From positions 3,658,001 to 3,722,000 of the forward strand of contig OY829383.1 in NCBI GenBank assembly GCA_963691835.1: a stretch of 64,000 nt of DNA, given 5' to 3'. The stretch comes from G963691835 sp963691835 (GTDB lineage: Bacteria > Pseudomonadota > Alphaproteobacteria > Thalassobaculales > Thalassobaculaceae). Shown piece by piece: positions 52,700 through 62,162 of this stretch. Position 1 is the first letter of the stretch; every line of letters starts with the position of its first letter. Below the pieces are notes generated by a model that saw only the letters and a program-made list of their open reading frames with translations, was not told where the DNA came from and ran no database searches. The translations under genes and the position numbers were made by a program.

Positions 52700-52848
52700 C
52701 CTCAATCTGATGCCTTAGCCGACTTCCTTGCTCCGAAACCGACGCTGCGACGTCGCTTCCACGTGACCGTCTGTTTTCCACTCAGGCAGGATAGCCCGAT
52801 GGAAGCAGTTGGGCCCCAGGCGGCCCCAAAGGACGCGGGGAGCGTGGT

Positions 52849-55293
52849 ATGAAGGATCAGGCGCGGGTCGTCGTAATCGGTGGCGGCGTGGTCGGGGTGA
52901 GCGCGCTGTATCACCTCGCCAAAAAGGGCTGGTCGGACGTCGTCCTGATCGAGCGGACGGAGCTGACGGCCGGGTCCACGTGGCACGCTGCGGGGCTGCT
53001 GCCGCTTTTCAACATGAGCTACTCCGTCGGCCAGCTTCACCAGTACTCGGTGGAGCTCTACAAGACGCTGGAGGAGGAGACCGGGCAAGCCGTCGGTTTC
53101 CACCCCACCGGCAACCTCCGTCTGGCAAACAACCGGGAGCGGATGGACGAGTACCGGAACTATCAGTGCACTGCCGAGACGATTGGCGTGCATTCGGAAC
53201 TCCTGGATGTCCCCGCGATCGAGAAGCTGTGGCCGCTGATAAACTCTGAGGGTCTTGTGGGCGCGTTGTGGCATCCGACGGATGGGCACATCGCCCCTGT
53301 CGACGTCACCATGGCCTTGGCCAAGGGCGCACGGATGAATGGGGCGGAGATCTATCAGCAAACCCAGGTGACCGGGATTGAGCGGTCGGACTCGCGGGAA
53401 TGGATCGTCAAGACCGACAAGGGCGACATCCGGTGCGAGCACGTGATTTGCGCCACCGGCAACTATGCCCGGACGACCGCCAAGATGGTCGGTCTGGATA
53501 TCCCGGCGATCCCGGTCGAGCACCAGTACATCGTCACGGACGTGGACCCTGTCCTGAAGGAGTACCGGGATGCGGGCCACGGCGAGCTGCCGATCCTGCG
53601 GGAGAGCGACTGCCAGTACTATCTGCGGGAAGAGCGGATGGGCTGGATCCTCGGGCCGTATGAGCGGGGGGCGCCTGCCTGTTTCGTCGACGGCGTGCCC
53701 TCGACGTTCGAGAAGGATCTGTTCCCAGGCGACCTTGAGCGGCTGATGCCCCATGTCGAGGGGTGCATCAACCGGGTGCCGAGCTTCGAGAACGCGGGCA
53801 TCAAGGACATCGTGAACGGCCCCATCTCCTATACGCCCGATGGCAATCCGATGGTGGGCCCGGCATTTGGGCTGGAGAACTTCTGGATCTCAGAGGGTCA
53901 CAGCTTCGGTGTGACGGCGGCGGGCGGTGCCGGATGGCAGTTGGCCGAGTGGATGGTCGAGGGTGAGCCGTCGGTGGATATGATCGGCGTGGATCCCCGG
54001 CGCTTTGGCGTGGTCTCCAAGAACTTCGCGAAGATCAAGAACGAGGAGGCGTACGAGCACGTCTTCATCAACCACTTCCCGATGGAGGAGCGGCCCGCCG
54101 CGCGGCCCGCCAAGACAGTCCCTATTCATGAGCGTTTGGACCGGGCCGGGGCGGTTTGGGGCGCCCGGTTCGGGTGGGAGCGGCCGAACTGGTTTGCCCC
54201 CGAGGGTGTTGAGCGGAAGGACGTCTATTCCTTCCGGCGCTCGAACTGGTTTGAGCATGTGGGCAACGAGGTCCGGACGATGCGCGACCGCGTCGGTCTT
54301 ATGGAGCTGTCCTCCTTCGCGAAGTATGAGATCGAGGGGCCCGGCGCCCGCGAATGGCTCGACCAGATGGTTGCGAACGGCATTCCGAAGAAGGTTGGGC
54401 GGATCAATCTTTGCCACGCGCTGAACCCTTCGGGCTCTGTCCGGTCGGAGTTCACGATCTGCCGCATGCCGGACGGCATGTGGGGCGAGAAGTTCTTCGT
54501 GGTGGGTCCGGGTGCGGGGCACGACTACGACTGGGACTTCCTGACGAAGTCCTGCCCCCGCGACGGCAGCGTGTTCATCAAGGATGTGACAACCCAACTT
54601 GGCGTGCTGGTTCTCGCGGGTCCTCACGCCCGGGACGTGCTCGCGAAGTTGGCCGATGCGGACATCTCGAATGAGGCGTTCCCCTGGCTCACCGCACAGG
54701 ACATTCCGATCGGATTTTGTCCCAGCGTGCGGGCCCTTCGCGTGAACTTCGTCGGCTCGCTCGGATGGGAGCTGCATCACCCGATCGAGTACCAGACCCA
54801 TCTCTATGATGCGCTGGTCGCGGCGGGGGCGGAGTTCGATCTGGGGCATGTCGGCATGCGGGCCATGGACTCCATGCGGCTGGAGAAGTCGTACCGTCTG
54901 TGGGCCACCGACCTGAACGCGGAGAACTCCATTCTGGAGGCGGGCCTCAACCGGTTCGTGAAGCTGAACAAGGGGCAGTTCACGGGGCGGGATGCGCTGG
55001 TTCGCCAGCAAGAGGCCGGTATCCCGAACACCTATTGCACCATCGAGATCGACGCGGACGACGCGGACCCGTTCGGTAACGAGCCGGTCTTCATGGACGG
55101 AGAGGTTGTTGGCCGCGGCACAGCGGGTGGCTACGGACACTATGTCGGGAAATCACTGATGCTCGGCTACGTCCGTACCGACGTGGCGGAGATCGGACGG
55201 GAGTGCCAGGTTCGGGTGCTTGATCAGCTCCGGCCCGCCCGGATCGTCCCGGAAAGCCCGTACGATCCGGACAACACCGCTCTTCGCGCGTGA
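52849..55293 (+). CDS. FAD-dependent dimethylglycine/sarcosine dehydrogenase-like protein with GcvT domain
   Basis: 814 residues. DAO-type FAD domain: VVVIGGGVVGVSALYHLA and TAGSTWHAAGLLP, where the histidine holds FAD covalently in dimethylglycine dehydrogenase. The C-terminal half (about 430-800) is an aminomethyltransferase (GcvT) domain, which binds tetrahydrofolate. Such two-domain enzymes remove N-methyl groups and pass them as methylene-THF. It is the last gene behind the importer (149-bp gap, GGGGAG site) and its likely substrate is what the importer brings in: dimethylglycine, sarcosine or a similar amine. Confidence 0.9.
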   Translation: MKDQARVVVIGGGVVGVSALYHLAKKGWSDVVLIERTELTAGSTWHAAGLLPLFNMSYSVGQLHQYSVELYKTLEEETGQAVGFHPTGNLRLANNRERMDEYRNYQCTAETIGVHSELLDVPAIEKLWPLINSEGLVGALWHPTDGHIAPVDVTMALAKGARMNGAEIYQQTQVTGIERSDSREWIVKTDKGDIRCEHVICATGNYARTTAKMVGLDIPAIPVEHQYIVTDVDPVLKEYRDAGHGELPILRESDCQYYLREERMGWILGPYERGAPACFVDGVPSTFEKDLFPGDLERLMPHVEGCINRVPSFENAGIKDIVNGPISYTPDGNPMVGPAFGLENFWISEGHSFGVTAAGGAGWQLAEWMVEGEPSVDMIGVDPRRFGVVSKNFAKIKNEEAYEHVFINHFPMEERPAARPAKTVPIHERLDRAGAVWGARFGWERPNWFAPEGVERKDVYSFRRSNWFEHVGNEVRTMRDRVGLMELSSFAKYEIEGPGAREWLDQMVANGIPKKVGRINLCHALNPSGSVRSEFTICRMPDGMWGEKFFVVGPGAGHDYDWDFLTKSCPRDGSVFIKDVTTQLGVLVLAGPHARDVLAKLADADISNEAFPWLTAQDIPIGFCPSVRALRVNFVGSLGWELHHPIEYQTHLYDALVAAGAEFDLGHVGMRAMDSMRLEKSYRLWATDLNAENSILEAGLNRFVKLNKGQFTGRDALVRQQEAGIPNTYCTIEIDADDADPFGNEPVFMDGEVVGRGTAGGYGHYVGKSLMLGYVRTDVAEIGRECQVRVLDQLRPARIVPESPYDPDNTALRA

Positions 55294-55305
55294 TGACCAA
55301 TGGCG

Positions 55306-55333
55306 TGGGAGAAGGGGCCCATCCCTTCTCCCA
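55306..55333 (+). terminator. hairpin after the dimethylglycine-dehydrogenase-like gene
   Basis: TGGGAGAAGGG (55306-55316) and CCCTTCTCCCA (55323-55333) form a perfect 11-bp stem with a 6-nt loop, starting 12 bp after the stop. No T run follows, so it is a probable but not classical terminator. Confidence 0.6.
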
Positions 55334-55511
55334 ACGTGGGGCACGTCCTCGATTCGCTCACGCAAGGTCTGTAGCTGAGAGCGGAAGAGTTGAGATTCTT
55401 ATTGTATTATCAAATCAGTAAATAGTGTTTTTGCGGTAGCGCTTTAACTTTCCGGGGGATTTGCTAATTCTCTAGGGAGTTTAATGGCGTCGTTTGTCTA
55501 TCGGCCGCGTT

Positions 55512-56876
55512 ATGAGCAGTTTTGTTCTGAGACAGATGGGATTGGGCCGGGTCATCCGGTCTTTGCTCGGCTTGAGCGCGGTCGCGGTTCTTGCGGTAGG
55601 CTGCGTTGCCGAGCCGAGGGCCGTAAGCGGCCCCCCTGGGCTCGCAAACACCCCTCCAGCCACCCAATCGGGGGCAACGTCGCGATCCATCCGGGTTGTG
55701 TCCGGCGATACAGTGTTTGGGATCGCACGGCGCTACGGGGTCGGAACCCGCGACATCATCGCTGCGAACGGGCTGGCGCCACCGTATCGTCTTCTGGTCG
55801 GTCAGATCTTGAGCATTCCCGCGCCAGCCCTTCATCTCGTGAAGGCAGGGGAGACGGTTTACGGCATCGCCCAGCGGTACGGGACAGATCTCCGGTCGCT
55901 GGTCTCCGCGAACAGCATTCCAGCACCCTACCAGATCCGGGCGGGGCAGACCCTTCGGATACCGGGGCGTTCGATTGTTCAAGCAGCGCCTGCGGCTTCC
56001 GTCATCCAATCTGCGCCTGTTGTGAGATCGGAGACCGCGCGGGCGCCGCTACCCAGGCAAACCCCAGCGTCCGCGAAGCCGACGCCACCGCTGCCTCTCG
56101 AACGACCCGCGGTTCATCGATCTCGACCTGCCGCTGTCGAGACGCGGGACGCCTCGGCGAGACGGGTGGCACCCGTGTCCTCAGCTCCAAAACCTCCAAC
56201 CCGAATGGCGAGAGCAACGCTCCTCGATCCGCCACCGCGCGGGGGACGTCGTTTCCTATGGCCGGTGCGGGGGCGGGTGATCTCGAACTTTGGTCCGCGT
56301 GAGGGCGGGCTTCACAACGACGGAATCAACATCGCGGCGCCCTCGGGCTCGCCGATCCTGGCGGCGGACAATGGAGTCGTGGCCTACGCGGGAAGCGGTC
56401 TTGAGGCGTTCGGCAATCTGTTGCTGATACGGCATGCGGAAGGCTGGACCACGGCGTACGCACACGCGTCGACCCTTCTGGTGAAGCGGGGGGACACGGT
56501 GAGACGGGGACAAACTGTCGCCACTGTTGGCACGACGGGCAGTGTCAGCCGCCCGCAGCTTCACTTTGAGATCCGGAAGGGCAAAAAGCCGGTAAACCCG
56601 CGAAAGCAATTGGAGCAGCTAACCGCGGGTCTTCCCGTACAGACCGAGTCAGGAATCGAGCGATACGCCTTCGCGGCCGGCGATCTCCTGGATGAACTGC
56701 CAGGCGACCCGGCCAGAGCGGGATCCGCGGGTGACCGTCCATTCCTTGGCCTCGGCGCGAAGTTGTTCCTTGGTCATGTCGATACCAAAGGCGGCGGCGT
56801 AGCCCTCGATGATCTGGAAGTAGGTTTCCTGATCGCAGGAATGGAAGCCGAGCCAAAGGCCAAAGCGGTCCGATAA
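55512..56876 (+). CDS. LysM/M23 peptidase-like lipoprotein (NlpD/EnvC type)
   Basis: 454 residues from ATG 55512. The lipobox LAVGC follows a hydrophobic stretch, so it is an outer-membrane lipoprotein. Two LysM repeats (VVSGDTVFGIARRYGV and VKAGETVYGIAQRYG), a proline-rich linker, then the LytM/M23 domain: FLWPVRGRVISNFGPREGGLHNDGINI, then YAHAS and QLHFEIRKGKKPVNPR. The H-x-x-x-D ligand pair of active peptidases is HNDGI here and the HxH motif is LHF, so it is probably a degenerate activator of amidases. The normal end is near QLEQL (56630); the frame runs on for 75 codons antisense to the next gene. A well-spaced AGGGAG-ATG at 55484 is out of frame. Confidence 0.8.
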   Translation: MSSFVLRQMGLGRVIRSLLGLSAVAVLAVGCVAEPRAVSGPPGLANTPPATQSGATSRSIRVVSGDTVFGIARRYGVGTRDIIAANGLAPPYRLLVGQILSIPAPALHLVKAGETVYGIAQRYGTDLRSLVSANSIPAPYQIRAGQTLRIPGRSIVQAAPAASVIQSAPVVRSETARAPLPRQTPASAKPTPPLPLERPAVHRSRPAAVETRDASARRVAPVSSAPKPPTRMARATLLDPPPRGGRRFLWPVRGRVISNFGPREGGLHNDGINIAAPSGSPILAADNGVVAYAGSGLEAFGNLLLIRHAEGWTTAYAHASTLLVKRGDTVRRGQTVATVGTTGSVSRPQLHFEIRKGKKPVNPRKQLEQLTAGLPVQTESGIERYAFAAGDLLDELPGDPARAGSAGDRPFLGLGAKLFLGHVDTKGGGVALDDLEVGFLIAGMEAEPKAKAVR

Positions 56877-57509
56877 GGAGACCTTTTCCTCGACTGCCTC
56901 GCTTGGGTTGATGGCCGTCGACCGCTCGTTCTCGATCATGTCCCGGGCCATGAGATGCCGCCGATTGGAGGTGGCATAGAACAGCACATTCGTCGGTCGG
57001 CCCTCGATCCCGCCTTCCAAGACAGCCTTCAACGACTTGTAGCTATTGTCGGCGTGGTCGAACGAAAGGTCGTCGCAGAAGACCACCGCGCGCCGTCCAC
57101 CTGCCTTCAAGACCCCCAGCAGCTTCGGCAGGGACTCAAGATCCTCCCGATGGATCTCCACAAGCGCGAGCGAGCCGGGACGCTCTTCGTTGATCTGGGC
57201 ATGGACCGCCTTGACCAGCGAGCTCTTGCCGGTCCCGCGCGCGCCCCAGAGAAGCGCATTATTCGCCGGCAGACCGCGTGCGAACCGCTCCGTGTTCTCA
57301 ATCAGCGTCTTCATCTGCCGCTCGACCCCGACAAGAAGCCGAATGTCGATCCGGTTGATGGACGGGACGGGGTCCAGCACACCGGTCTCCGCGTTCCAGA
57401 CGAAACCATCTGCGGAGGCCATGTTCGTGGGTACCGGCGCCGGGGGCGACATCCGGTCCAGAGCGTCGGCGATCCGGCGAAGCAGCGTAAGGGTCTCGGT
57501 GTCCGTCAT
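56649..57509 (-). CDS. DUF815 family AAA-type ATPase
   Basis: 286 residues from ATG 57509; an extension to 57629 has no site. Walker A LLWGARGTGKSSL, Walker B AVVFCDDLSFD, and sensor-like NVLFYATSNRRHLM. These predicted ATPases are widespread in proteobacteria and lack a known function. The last 228 bp overlap the M23-lipoprotein frame on the other strand. Divergent from yajC. Confidence 0.88.
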   Translation of the reverse strand: MTDTETLTLLRRIADALDRMSPPAPVPTNMASADGFVWNAETGVLDPVPSINRIDIRLLVGVERQMKTLIENTERFARGLPANNALLWGARGTGKSSLVKAVHAQINEERPGSLALVEIHREDLESLPKLLGVLKAGGRRAVVFCDDLSFDHADNSYKSLKAVLEGGIEGRPTNVLFYATSNRRHLMARDMIENERSTAINPSEAVEEKVSLSDRFGLWLGFHSCDQETYFQIIEGYAAAFGIDMTKEQLRAEAKEWTVTRGSRSGRVAWQFIQEIAGREGVSLDS

Positions 57510-57800
57510 GTCTTCGGTCGTCCTGGGCGTGTCATGTGGCGGTGTCGGTCCGAACGATTGTTTGCGGTGCCGCCACCTTCTCCTTGGAAACAGGCGCGGG
57601 ACGGTAATCATCCAGACATGCCGGGTCAATCGGGCGCGGATGCACGGCTGTTCGAACCGGTCACGACACCGCCCGATTTCGGGGGCGGTTTCCTTTGCAA
57701 TGGCTCACAGGACCGCTATATACGGGCGGTTCCGTAACTGGGCTTGGAAGCCCGTTCGCCAAGCATGTCCGGCGGCCGCACCGTCGACAGGGGAGTCTCG

Positions 57801-58178
57801 ATGCTCATTAGTCCAGCTTACGCTCAGGCCGCGGGTGGCGCGCCGGGCGGTTTCGATCTGATCGCCTTTTTGCCGCTGATCCTCATCTTCGTCGTTTTCT
57901 ATTTCCTGCTCATTCGCCCGCAGCAAAAGCGGATGAAAGAGCACGCTGAAATGCAGAACAAGATCCGGCGGAACGATAAGATCGTGACGGCGGGCGGTCT
58001 CTTGGCAACGGTCACAAAGGCAGCCGATGGTGAGGATTCGATCACGGTCGAGATTGCTGAAGGTGTCCGGGTCCAGATGCGCCGGGCGATGATCCACGAG
58101 GTCGTCGCGAAGACGGAGCCCGTGGCCGCCAAAGCCGACAAGGCGGACAAGGACGACAAGAAGTCCGACAAGTCCTGA
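57801..58178 (+). CDS. yajC: preprotein translocase accessory subunit YajC
   Basis: 125 residues from ATG 57801 with GGGGAG upstream. One membrane helix (FLPLILIFVVFYFLLIRPQQ) followed by the YajC cytoplasmic domain and a lysine/aspartate-rich tail. Part of the SecDF-YajC-YidC complex. First gene of the block to 63001. Confidence 0.93.
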   Translation: MLISPAYAQAAGGAPGGFDLIAFLPLILIFVVFYFLLIRPQQKRMKEHAEMQNKIRRNDKIVTAGGLLATVTKAADGEDSITVEIAEGVRVQMRRAMIHEVVAKTEPVAAKADKADKDDKKSDKS

Positions 58179-58222
58179 GCGCCCGTATCGCGCACCGACC
58201 CTAGCGATCTGAGAGCCGATCG

Positions 58223-59860
58223 ATGCTGACGTTTCAACCGTGGAAGATCATCCTTGTCGGCTTCGTTTGCCTGCTTGGTTTGGTTTATGCCGCGCCCAAT
58301 GCGATGGACCGTGGTTTCGGCGACGACTTCCCGTCCTGGGTTCCCGGTAAGCAAGTAAGCCTCGGCCTGGATCTACAGGGCGGCTCGCACCTTCTCTTGG
58401 AAGTCGAGGTTGCCGTTGTCATTGAGGAACGGCTTGAGGCGATCGTGGACGAGACCCGGCGTGCGCTCCGGCAGGCGGGGATTGGCTACCTTCGGCTTGG
58501 CGTCCGGGACGGCGCCGCCCGTTTCCGGGTCCGCGAAGCGGCTGACCGCGAACGCGCGGTAGAGGTGGTGAGCAACTTGCCGAGCGCGAGCAGTGGTTTC
58601 GGAGGTGCCACCGGATCCTTTGGCGGTGTGCCGGGCGGGTCATTCGGCTCTCCGACCGCAGTCGAGGTCGACGACGCGGGTGAGGTGAGCATCAGCCTCA
58701 CCGAGAGTGCCGCTTCGGAAGCCCGGACGGCCGCTCTCCAGCAGTCCATCGAAATCGTCCGGCGTCGGATCGATGAGACCGGCGTGCGGGAGCCGACAAT
58801 CCAGCGACAAGGCGAGGACCGGATCCTGGTCCAGTTGCCCGGCGTTGATGATCCGGACCGGATCAAGGAGCTGCTAGGGCAGACGGCAAAGCTCACGTTC
58901 CATGAAGTCGATACCGCAGCGTCCGTGCAGCAGGCACTGGCAGGGCGTGTACCGCCAGGACGACGTCTTGTGCCAGCGGCGAACGCAGGCGCCGGTGAGC
59001 AGACGCACTACATCATTCATCGGCGTGTGACCGTCTCCGGCGACCGGCTTGTCGACAGCCAACCGACGTTTGATCAGAACCGGCCGGTGGTCAGTTTCCG
59101 GTTCGATGCAACTGGCGGCCGCCTCTTTGGCCGGTTTACGAGCGAGCACGTGAACGAGCCGTTTGCCATCCTCCTGGACGGCGAGGTGATCAGCGCTCCC
59201 GTGATCCAGCAGCCGATCCTCGGTGGTTCGGGCATCATTACGGGGCGTTTCACGGTTCAAGAGGTTCAGGACCTGTCGCTGCTGCTTCGAGCCGGTGCGC
59301 TACCAGCCCCGCTTGTGGTGTTGGAAGAACGGACGGTTGGGCCGGGCCTCGGTGCTGACTCCATCGAAGCCGGCAAGATCGCCGCCCTCGTCGGGGTGAT
59401 CGGTGTCGCGATCTTCATGGTGGTCTCCTACGGCTTGTTCGGGTTGATGGCGAACGCCGCCCTGATGTTCAACATCGTCTTGATCGTCGGCGCGCTGTCG
59501 GCCCTTCAGGCGACACTGACGCTGCCCGGCATTGCGGGCATCGTGCTCACCGTCGGCATGGCGGTGGATGCCAACGTGCTGATCTTCGAGCGAATACGCG
59601 AAGAGATCCTGCAGGGACGAACACCGTCCACCGCGATTGACGCGGGATACAAGCGCGCGATCACGACGATCATCGACTCAAACCTCACCACGCTCTTTGC
59701 GGCGACGTTCCTCTACTCCTTCGGGTCAGGGCCGATCAAAGGGTTCGCGGTCACACTGGCGATCGGCATCGTCACGTCCATGTTCACAGCGATCATGGTG
59801 ACCCGTCTGATGGTGGTCCTTTGGCTTCGCAGGTCCCGTCCTGCAGCCTTGCCGATCTGA
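58223..59860 (+). CDS. secD: protein translocase subunit SecD
   Basis: 545 residues. VSLGLDLQGGSHLLLEV is the conserved start of the periplasmic part; IVRRRIDETGVREPTIQRQG follows. The C-terminal half holds six helices, with GIAGIVLTVGMAVDANVLI (the D of the DxN proton site) and FERIREEI. The glycine/serine-rich insertion near residues 115-150 (SSGFGGATGSFGGVP) is an extra loop not seen in E. coli SecD. Uses the proton gradient to help protein export. Confidence 0.94.
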   Translation: MLTFQPWKIILVGFVCLLGLVYAAPNAMDRGFGDDFPSWVPGKQVSLGLDLQGGSHLLLEVEVAVVIEERLEAIVDETRRALRQAGIGYLRLGVRDGAARFRVREAADRERAVEVVSNLPSASSGFGGATGSFGGVPGGSFGSPTAVEVDDAGEVSISLTESAASEARTAALQQSIEIVRRRIDETGVREPTIQRQGEDRILVQLPGVDDPDRIKELLGQTAKLTFHEVDTAASVQQALAGRVPPGRRLVPAANAGAGEQTHYIIHRRVTVSGDRLVDSQPTFDQNRPVVSFRFDATGGRLFGRFTSEHVNEPFAILLDGEVISAPVIQQPILGGSGIITGRFTVQEVQDLSLLLRAGALPAPLVVLEERTVGPGLGADSIEAGKIAALVGVIGVAIFMVVSYGLFGLMANAALMFNIVLIVGALSALQATLTLPGIAGIVLTVGMAVDANVLIFERIREEILQGRTPSTAIDAGYKRAITTIIDSNLTTLFAATFLYSFGSGPIKGFAVTLAIGIVTSMFTAIMVTRLMVVLWLRRSRPAALPI

Positions 59861-59874
59861 GGGAGGGCGGCACC

Positions 59875-60834
59875 ATGTTCAAACCTGTTCGTCTCGTCCC
59901 GCCGGGAACAAAGGTTCCCTTCGTCGCCAACCGGAAGATCGCTTTCGTTCTCTCCGCTCTGCTGATCATCGGCTCGATCGGTTCGTTCCTGACACTGGGC
60001 CTCAACTTCGGTATCGATTTCCGGGGCGGCACGTTGATTGAGGTCCGCACACCCGAGCCTGCGGACATCCCGGCCATGCGGGATCAACTCTCTGGCCTCA
60101 ATTTAGGTGAGGTTGCGATCCAGGAGTTTGGGGGACCTACCGATGTTCTGATCCGCATTCAGCGCCAGGAAGGGGCCGAGCGGGAGCAGATGCGGGCGAT
60201 CGACGTAGTGAAGGAAACCCTCGGCCCACAGATAGACTATCGCCGTGTCGAGTTTGTCGGACCCACCGTGGGAGCCGAGTTGATCCAGGCGGGCATGCTG
60301 GCGGTCGGCTTGGCGCTGCTGTCGATCCTTGTCTACATCTGGTTCCGGTTTGAGTGGCAGTTTGGTGTCGGCGCCATCGCCGCACTTGTCCACGACATCA
60401 TCACGACGATCGGACTGTTTGCGCTTATCCAGCACGAATTCAACCTGGCGACCGTCGCGGCGGTTCTGACCATCGCAGGCTATTCGATCAACGACACCGT
60501 GGTCGTCTACGACCGGGTCCGGGAGTCGCTTCGTCGATACAAGACAATGCCGCTGCCAGACGTCTTCAACCTGGCGATCAACGAGACCTTGTCGCGGACC
60601 ACGATGACATCCATCACGACGCTCCTGGCTTTGTTCGCGATCTATTTCTTCGGTGGGGAAGTCCTGGCTGACTTTGCTCTGGCCATGATCTGGGGCGTGA
60701 TCGTTGGTACCTATTCCTCGATCTTCATCGCCGTCCCGCTGCTGCTGTTCACGGATGTCCGGCGGGGCGACGACGAGGATGAGGAACGGGCGGTCGCGGT
60801 ACCGGAGTACGAGCGGACCGAAGGCGGGACGTGA
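59875..60834 (+). CDS. secF: protein translocase subunit SecF
   Basis: 319 residues from ATG 59875 with GGGAGGGCGGC upstream, 14 bp after secD. Six helices; NFGIDFRGGTLIEVRTP and IAGYSINDTVVVYDRVRE are SecF signatures, the aspartate of the latter lying in the proton path. Partner of SecD. Confidence 0.94.
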   Translation: MFKPVRLVPPGTKVPFVANRKIAFVLSALLIIGSIGSFLTLGLNFGIDFRGGTLIEVRTPEPADIPAMRDQLSGLNLGEVAIQEFGGPTDVLIRIQRQEGAEREQMRAIDVVKETLGPQIDYRRVEFVGPTVGAELIQAGMLAVGLALLSILVYIWFRFEWQFGVGAIAALVHDIITTIGLFALIQHEFNLATVAAVLTIAGYSINDTVVVYDRVRESLRRYKTMPLPDVFNLAINETLSRTTMTSITTLLALFAIYFFGGEVLADFALAMIWGVIVGTYSSIFIAVPLLLFTDVRRGDDEDEERAVAVPEYERTEGGT

Positions 60835-60844
60835 GGCCTCGGGG

Positions 60845-61225
60845 ATGGTCGACGTAACCCCGCTTGTCCCGGAGGGGCGCCAGATCATCCAGGCCTACGG
60901 CGACGGCCGGTTCCGGGTTTCCGGGGTCACGTTTGAGTGCCCCATCCTGGTCCTGCCAACCCGCACCATTGAGTGGGCCCCGCCAACGCCGGAAGACCTG
61001 CAAGCCGACGACCTCGCGGCCATTTTGGACGGGAACAGCGAGGCGGAAGTGCTTTTGCTCGGAACCGGTCCGCGGATTGGCTTCCTGAAGCCGTCGGTGC
61101 GCCAAGCCATCCGGGACCGCGGGCCAGTGGTCGATGTGATGGACACCGGTGCCGCCTGCCGAACGTTCAACGTTCTTTTGACGGAGGAGCGACGGGTCGC
61201 CGCCGCGCTCTACCCCATTGGGTAA
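60845..61225 (+). CDS. Mth938/DUF498 protein (NDUFAF3 family)
   Basis: 126 residues from ATG 60845, 10 bp after secF. Contains the Mth938-like fold: RFRVSGVTFECPILVLP, EVLLLGTGPRIGFL and MDTGAACRTFNVLLTEERRVAAAL. The family includes the human complex I assembly factor NDUFAF3, and its gene is often next to secDF in alphaproteobacteria. A role in assembly of NADH dehydrogenase or in membrane-protein insertion is inferred. It overlaps the next gene by 8 nt. Confidence 0.85.
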   Translation: MVDVTPLVPEGRQIIQAYGDGRFRVSGVTFECPILVLPTRTIEWAPPTPEDLQADDLAAILDGNSEAEVLLLGTGPRIGFLKPSVRQAIRDRGPVVDVMDTGAACRTFNVLLTEERRVAAALYPIG

Positions 61226-62162
61226 CGAGAGCGGTACCGACCGGGACGCCTTTGCCGCCTGTGAGGCGATCGCCCGCCGCGCGAACGCCAATTTCCTCCA
61301 CGCCGCCCTTCTTTTGCCAGCTCCAAGACGCCGTTTCTTCTGGGCCACCTACGCAGCGATGCGCTGGATCGACGATGCCGTCGACCACGATTTTCTGCCG
61401 CTCTCTGTCGAGGAGCGGGAGCAGGGTCGTGCGGCCATGCTGGCGCGGATTGATGATTGGGAGCGGCAAACGACAGATGACGGCGCAAACGATGGCGCCA
61501 TGCCTTGGGAAATCGCCAAGGCCCTGTCACTTACAGCCAAGGTCAGTGATCTCGGCTCGTGGCCATGGCGGGCGTTGGCTGACGCGATGCGGCGGGACAC
61601 CACCGAACAGCCAATGGTGTCCTGGCAGGACTTTATCGACTACGCCACCGGCGCCAGCGCCGGTCCGGCGACCGTCTTCGTCTATCTGTTGTCGGCCCGG
61701 ATCGATGACCAGGGCCGCTATCGGTCCACGCTGCCGGAACCGGCGCGCGTCTACGCCGAGGATTTGGCGATCTATTGCTACATCGTTCACATTCTGCGGG
61801 ATCTCTCCAAGGACGCTGCGACGTCCGACCGCCTCGTAACGATCCCTCAGGAGCAGTTGGCCGAGGCCGGTCTGTCGGCGCAGTCGTTGGCAGATGCTAT
61901 CCGGCAAAAAGACCCTGCGGTTAGCCGGCTGGGCCAACGCCTTGTCGCCAAGGCCGAGTCCTATCAGGAACGGGGGCATCACCAGTTGGAAGCTCTGCGG
62001 CCGCATCTGGGTCTCGTCGAGCGCACGGCTTTGACCGGACTTATCCGCATCTATGACAAGCTCTATGACCGGTTCCGGTCCGGGTATGCCGATATCGTCG
62101 AAACGGCCCCATCCTTGGAACCCGACCTCCGTCGCCTGCATTTGAGTGGAGGGGAAGGGTGA
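61218..62162 (+). CDS. squalene/phytoene synthase family protein, with catalytic Asp motif
   Basis: 314 residues from TTG 61218, overlapping the stop of the DUF498 gene; no ATG is available. The prenyl-diphosphate Asp-rich motif is RWIDDAVDHD (D52, D53, D56); the second region is YCYIVHILRDLSKDAA. These suggest an active isoprenoid head-to-head condensing enzyme (squalene, hydroxysqualene or phytoene type), unlike its neighbour. Other hopanoid or carotenoid genes are not adjacent. Confidence 0.8.
   Translation: MGNESGTDRDAFAACEAIARRANANFLHAALLLPAPRRRFFWATYAAMRWIDDAVDHDFLPLSVEEREQGRAAMLARIDDWERQTTDDGANDGAMPWEIAKALSLTAKVSDLGSWPWRALADAMRRDTTEQPMVSWQDFIDYATGASAGPATVFVYLLSARIDDQGRYRSTLPEPARVYAEDLAIYCYIVHILRDLSKDAATSDRLVTIPQEQLAEAGLSAQSLADAIRQKDPAVSRLGQRLVAKAESYQERGHHQLEALRPHLGLVERTALTGLIRIYDKLYDRFRSGYADIVETAPSLEPDLRRLHLSGGEG

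Noticed and set aside
55484..56302. 272-codon frame with a good ribosome site in front of the lipoprotein
   Set aside because: The translation has no fold and ends within the LysM lipoprotein, whose lipobox and LysM repeats show the real frame. The start signal itself is kept as a finding.
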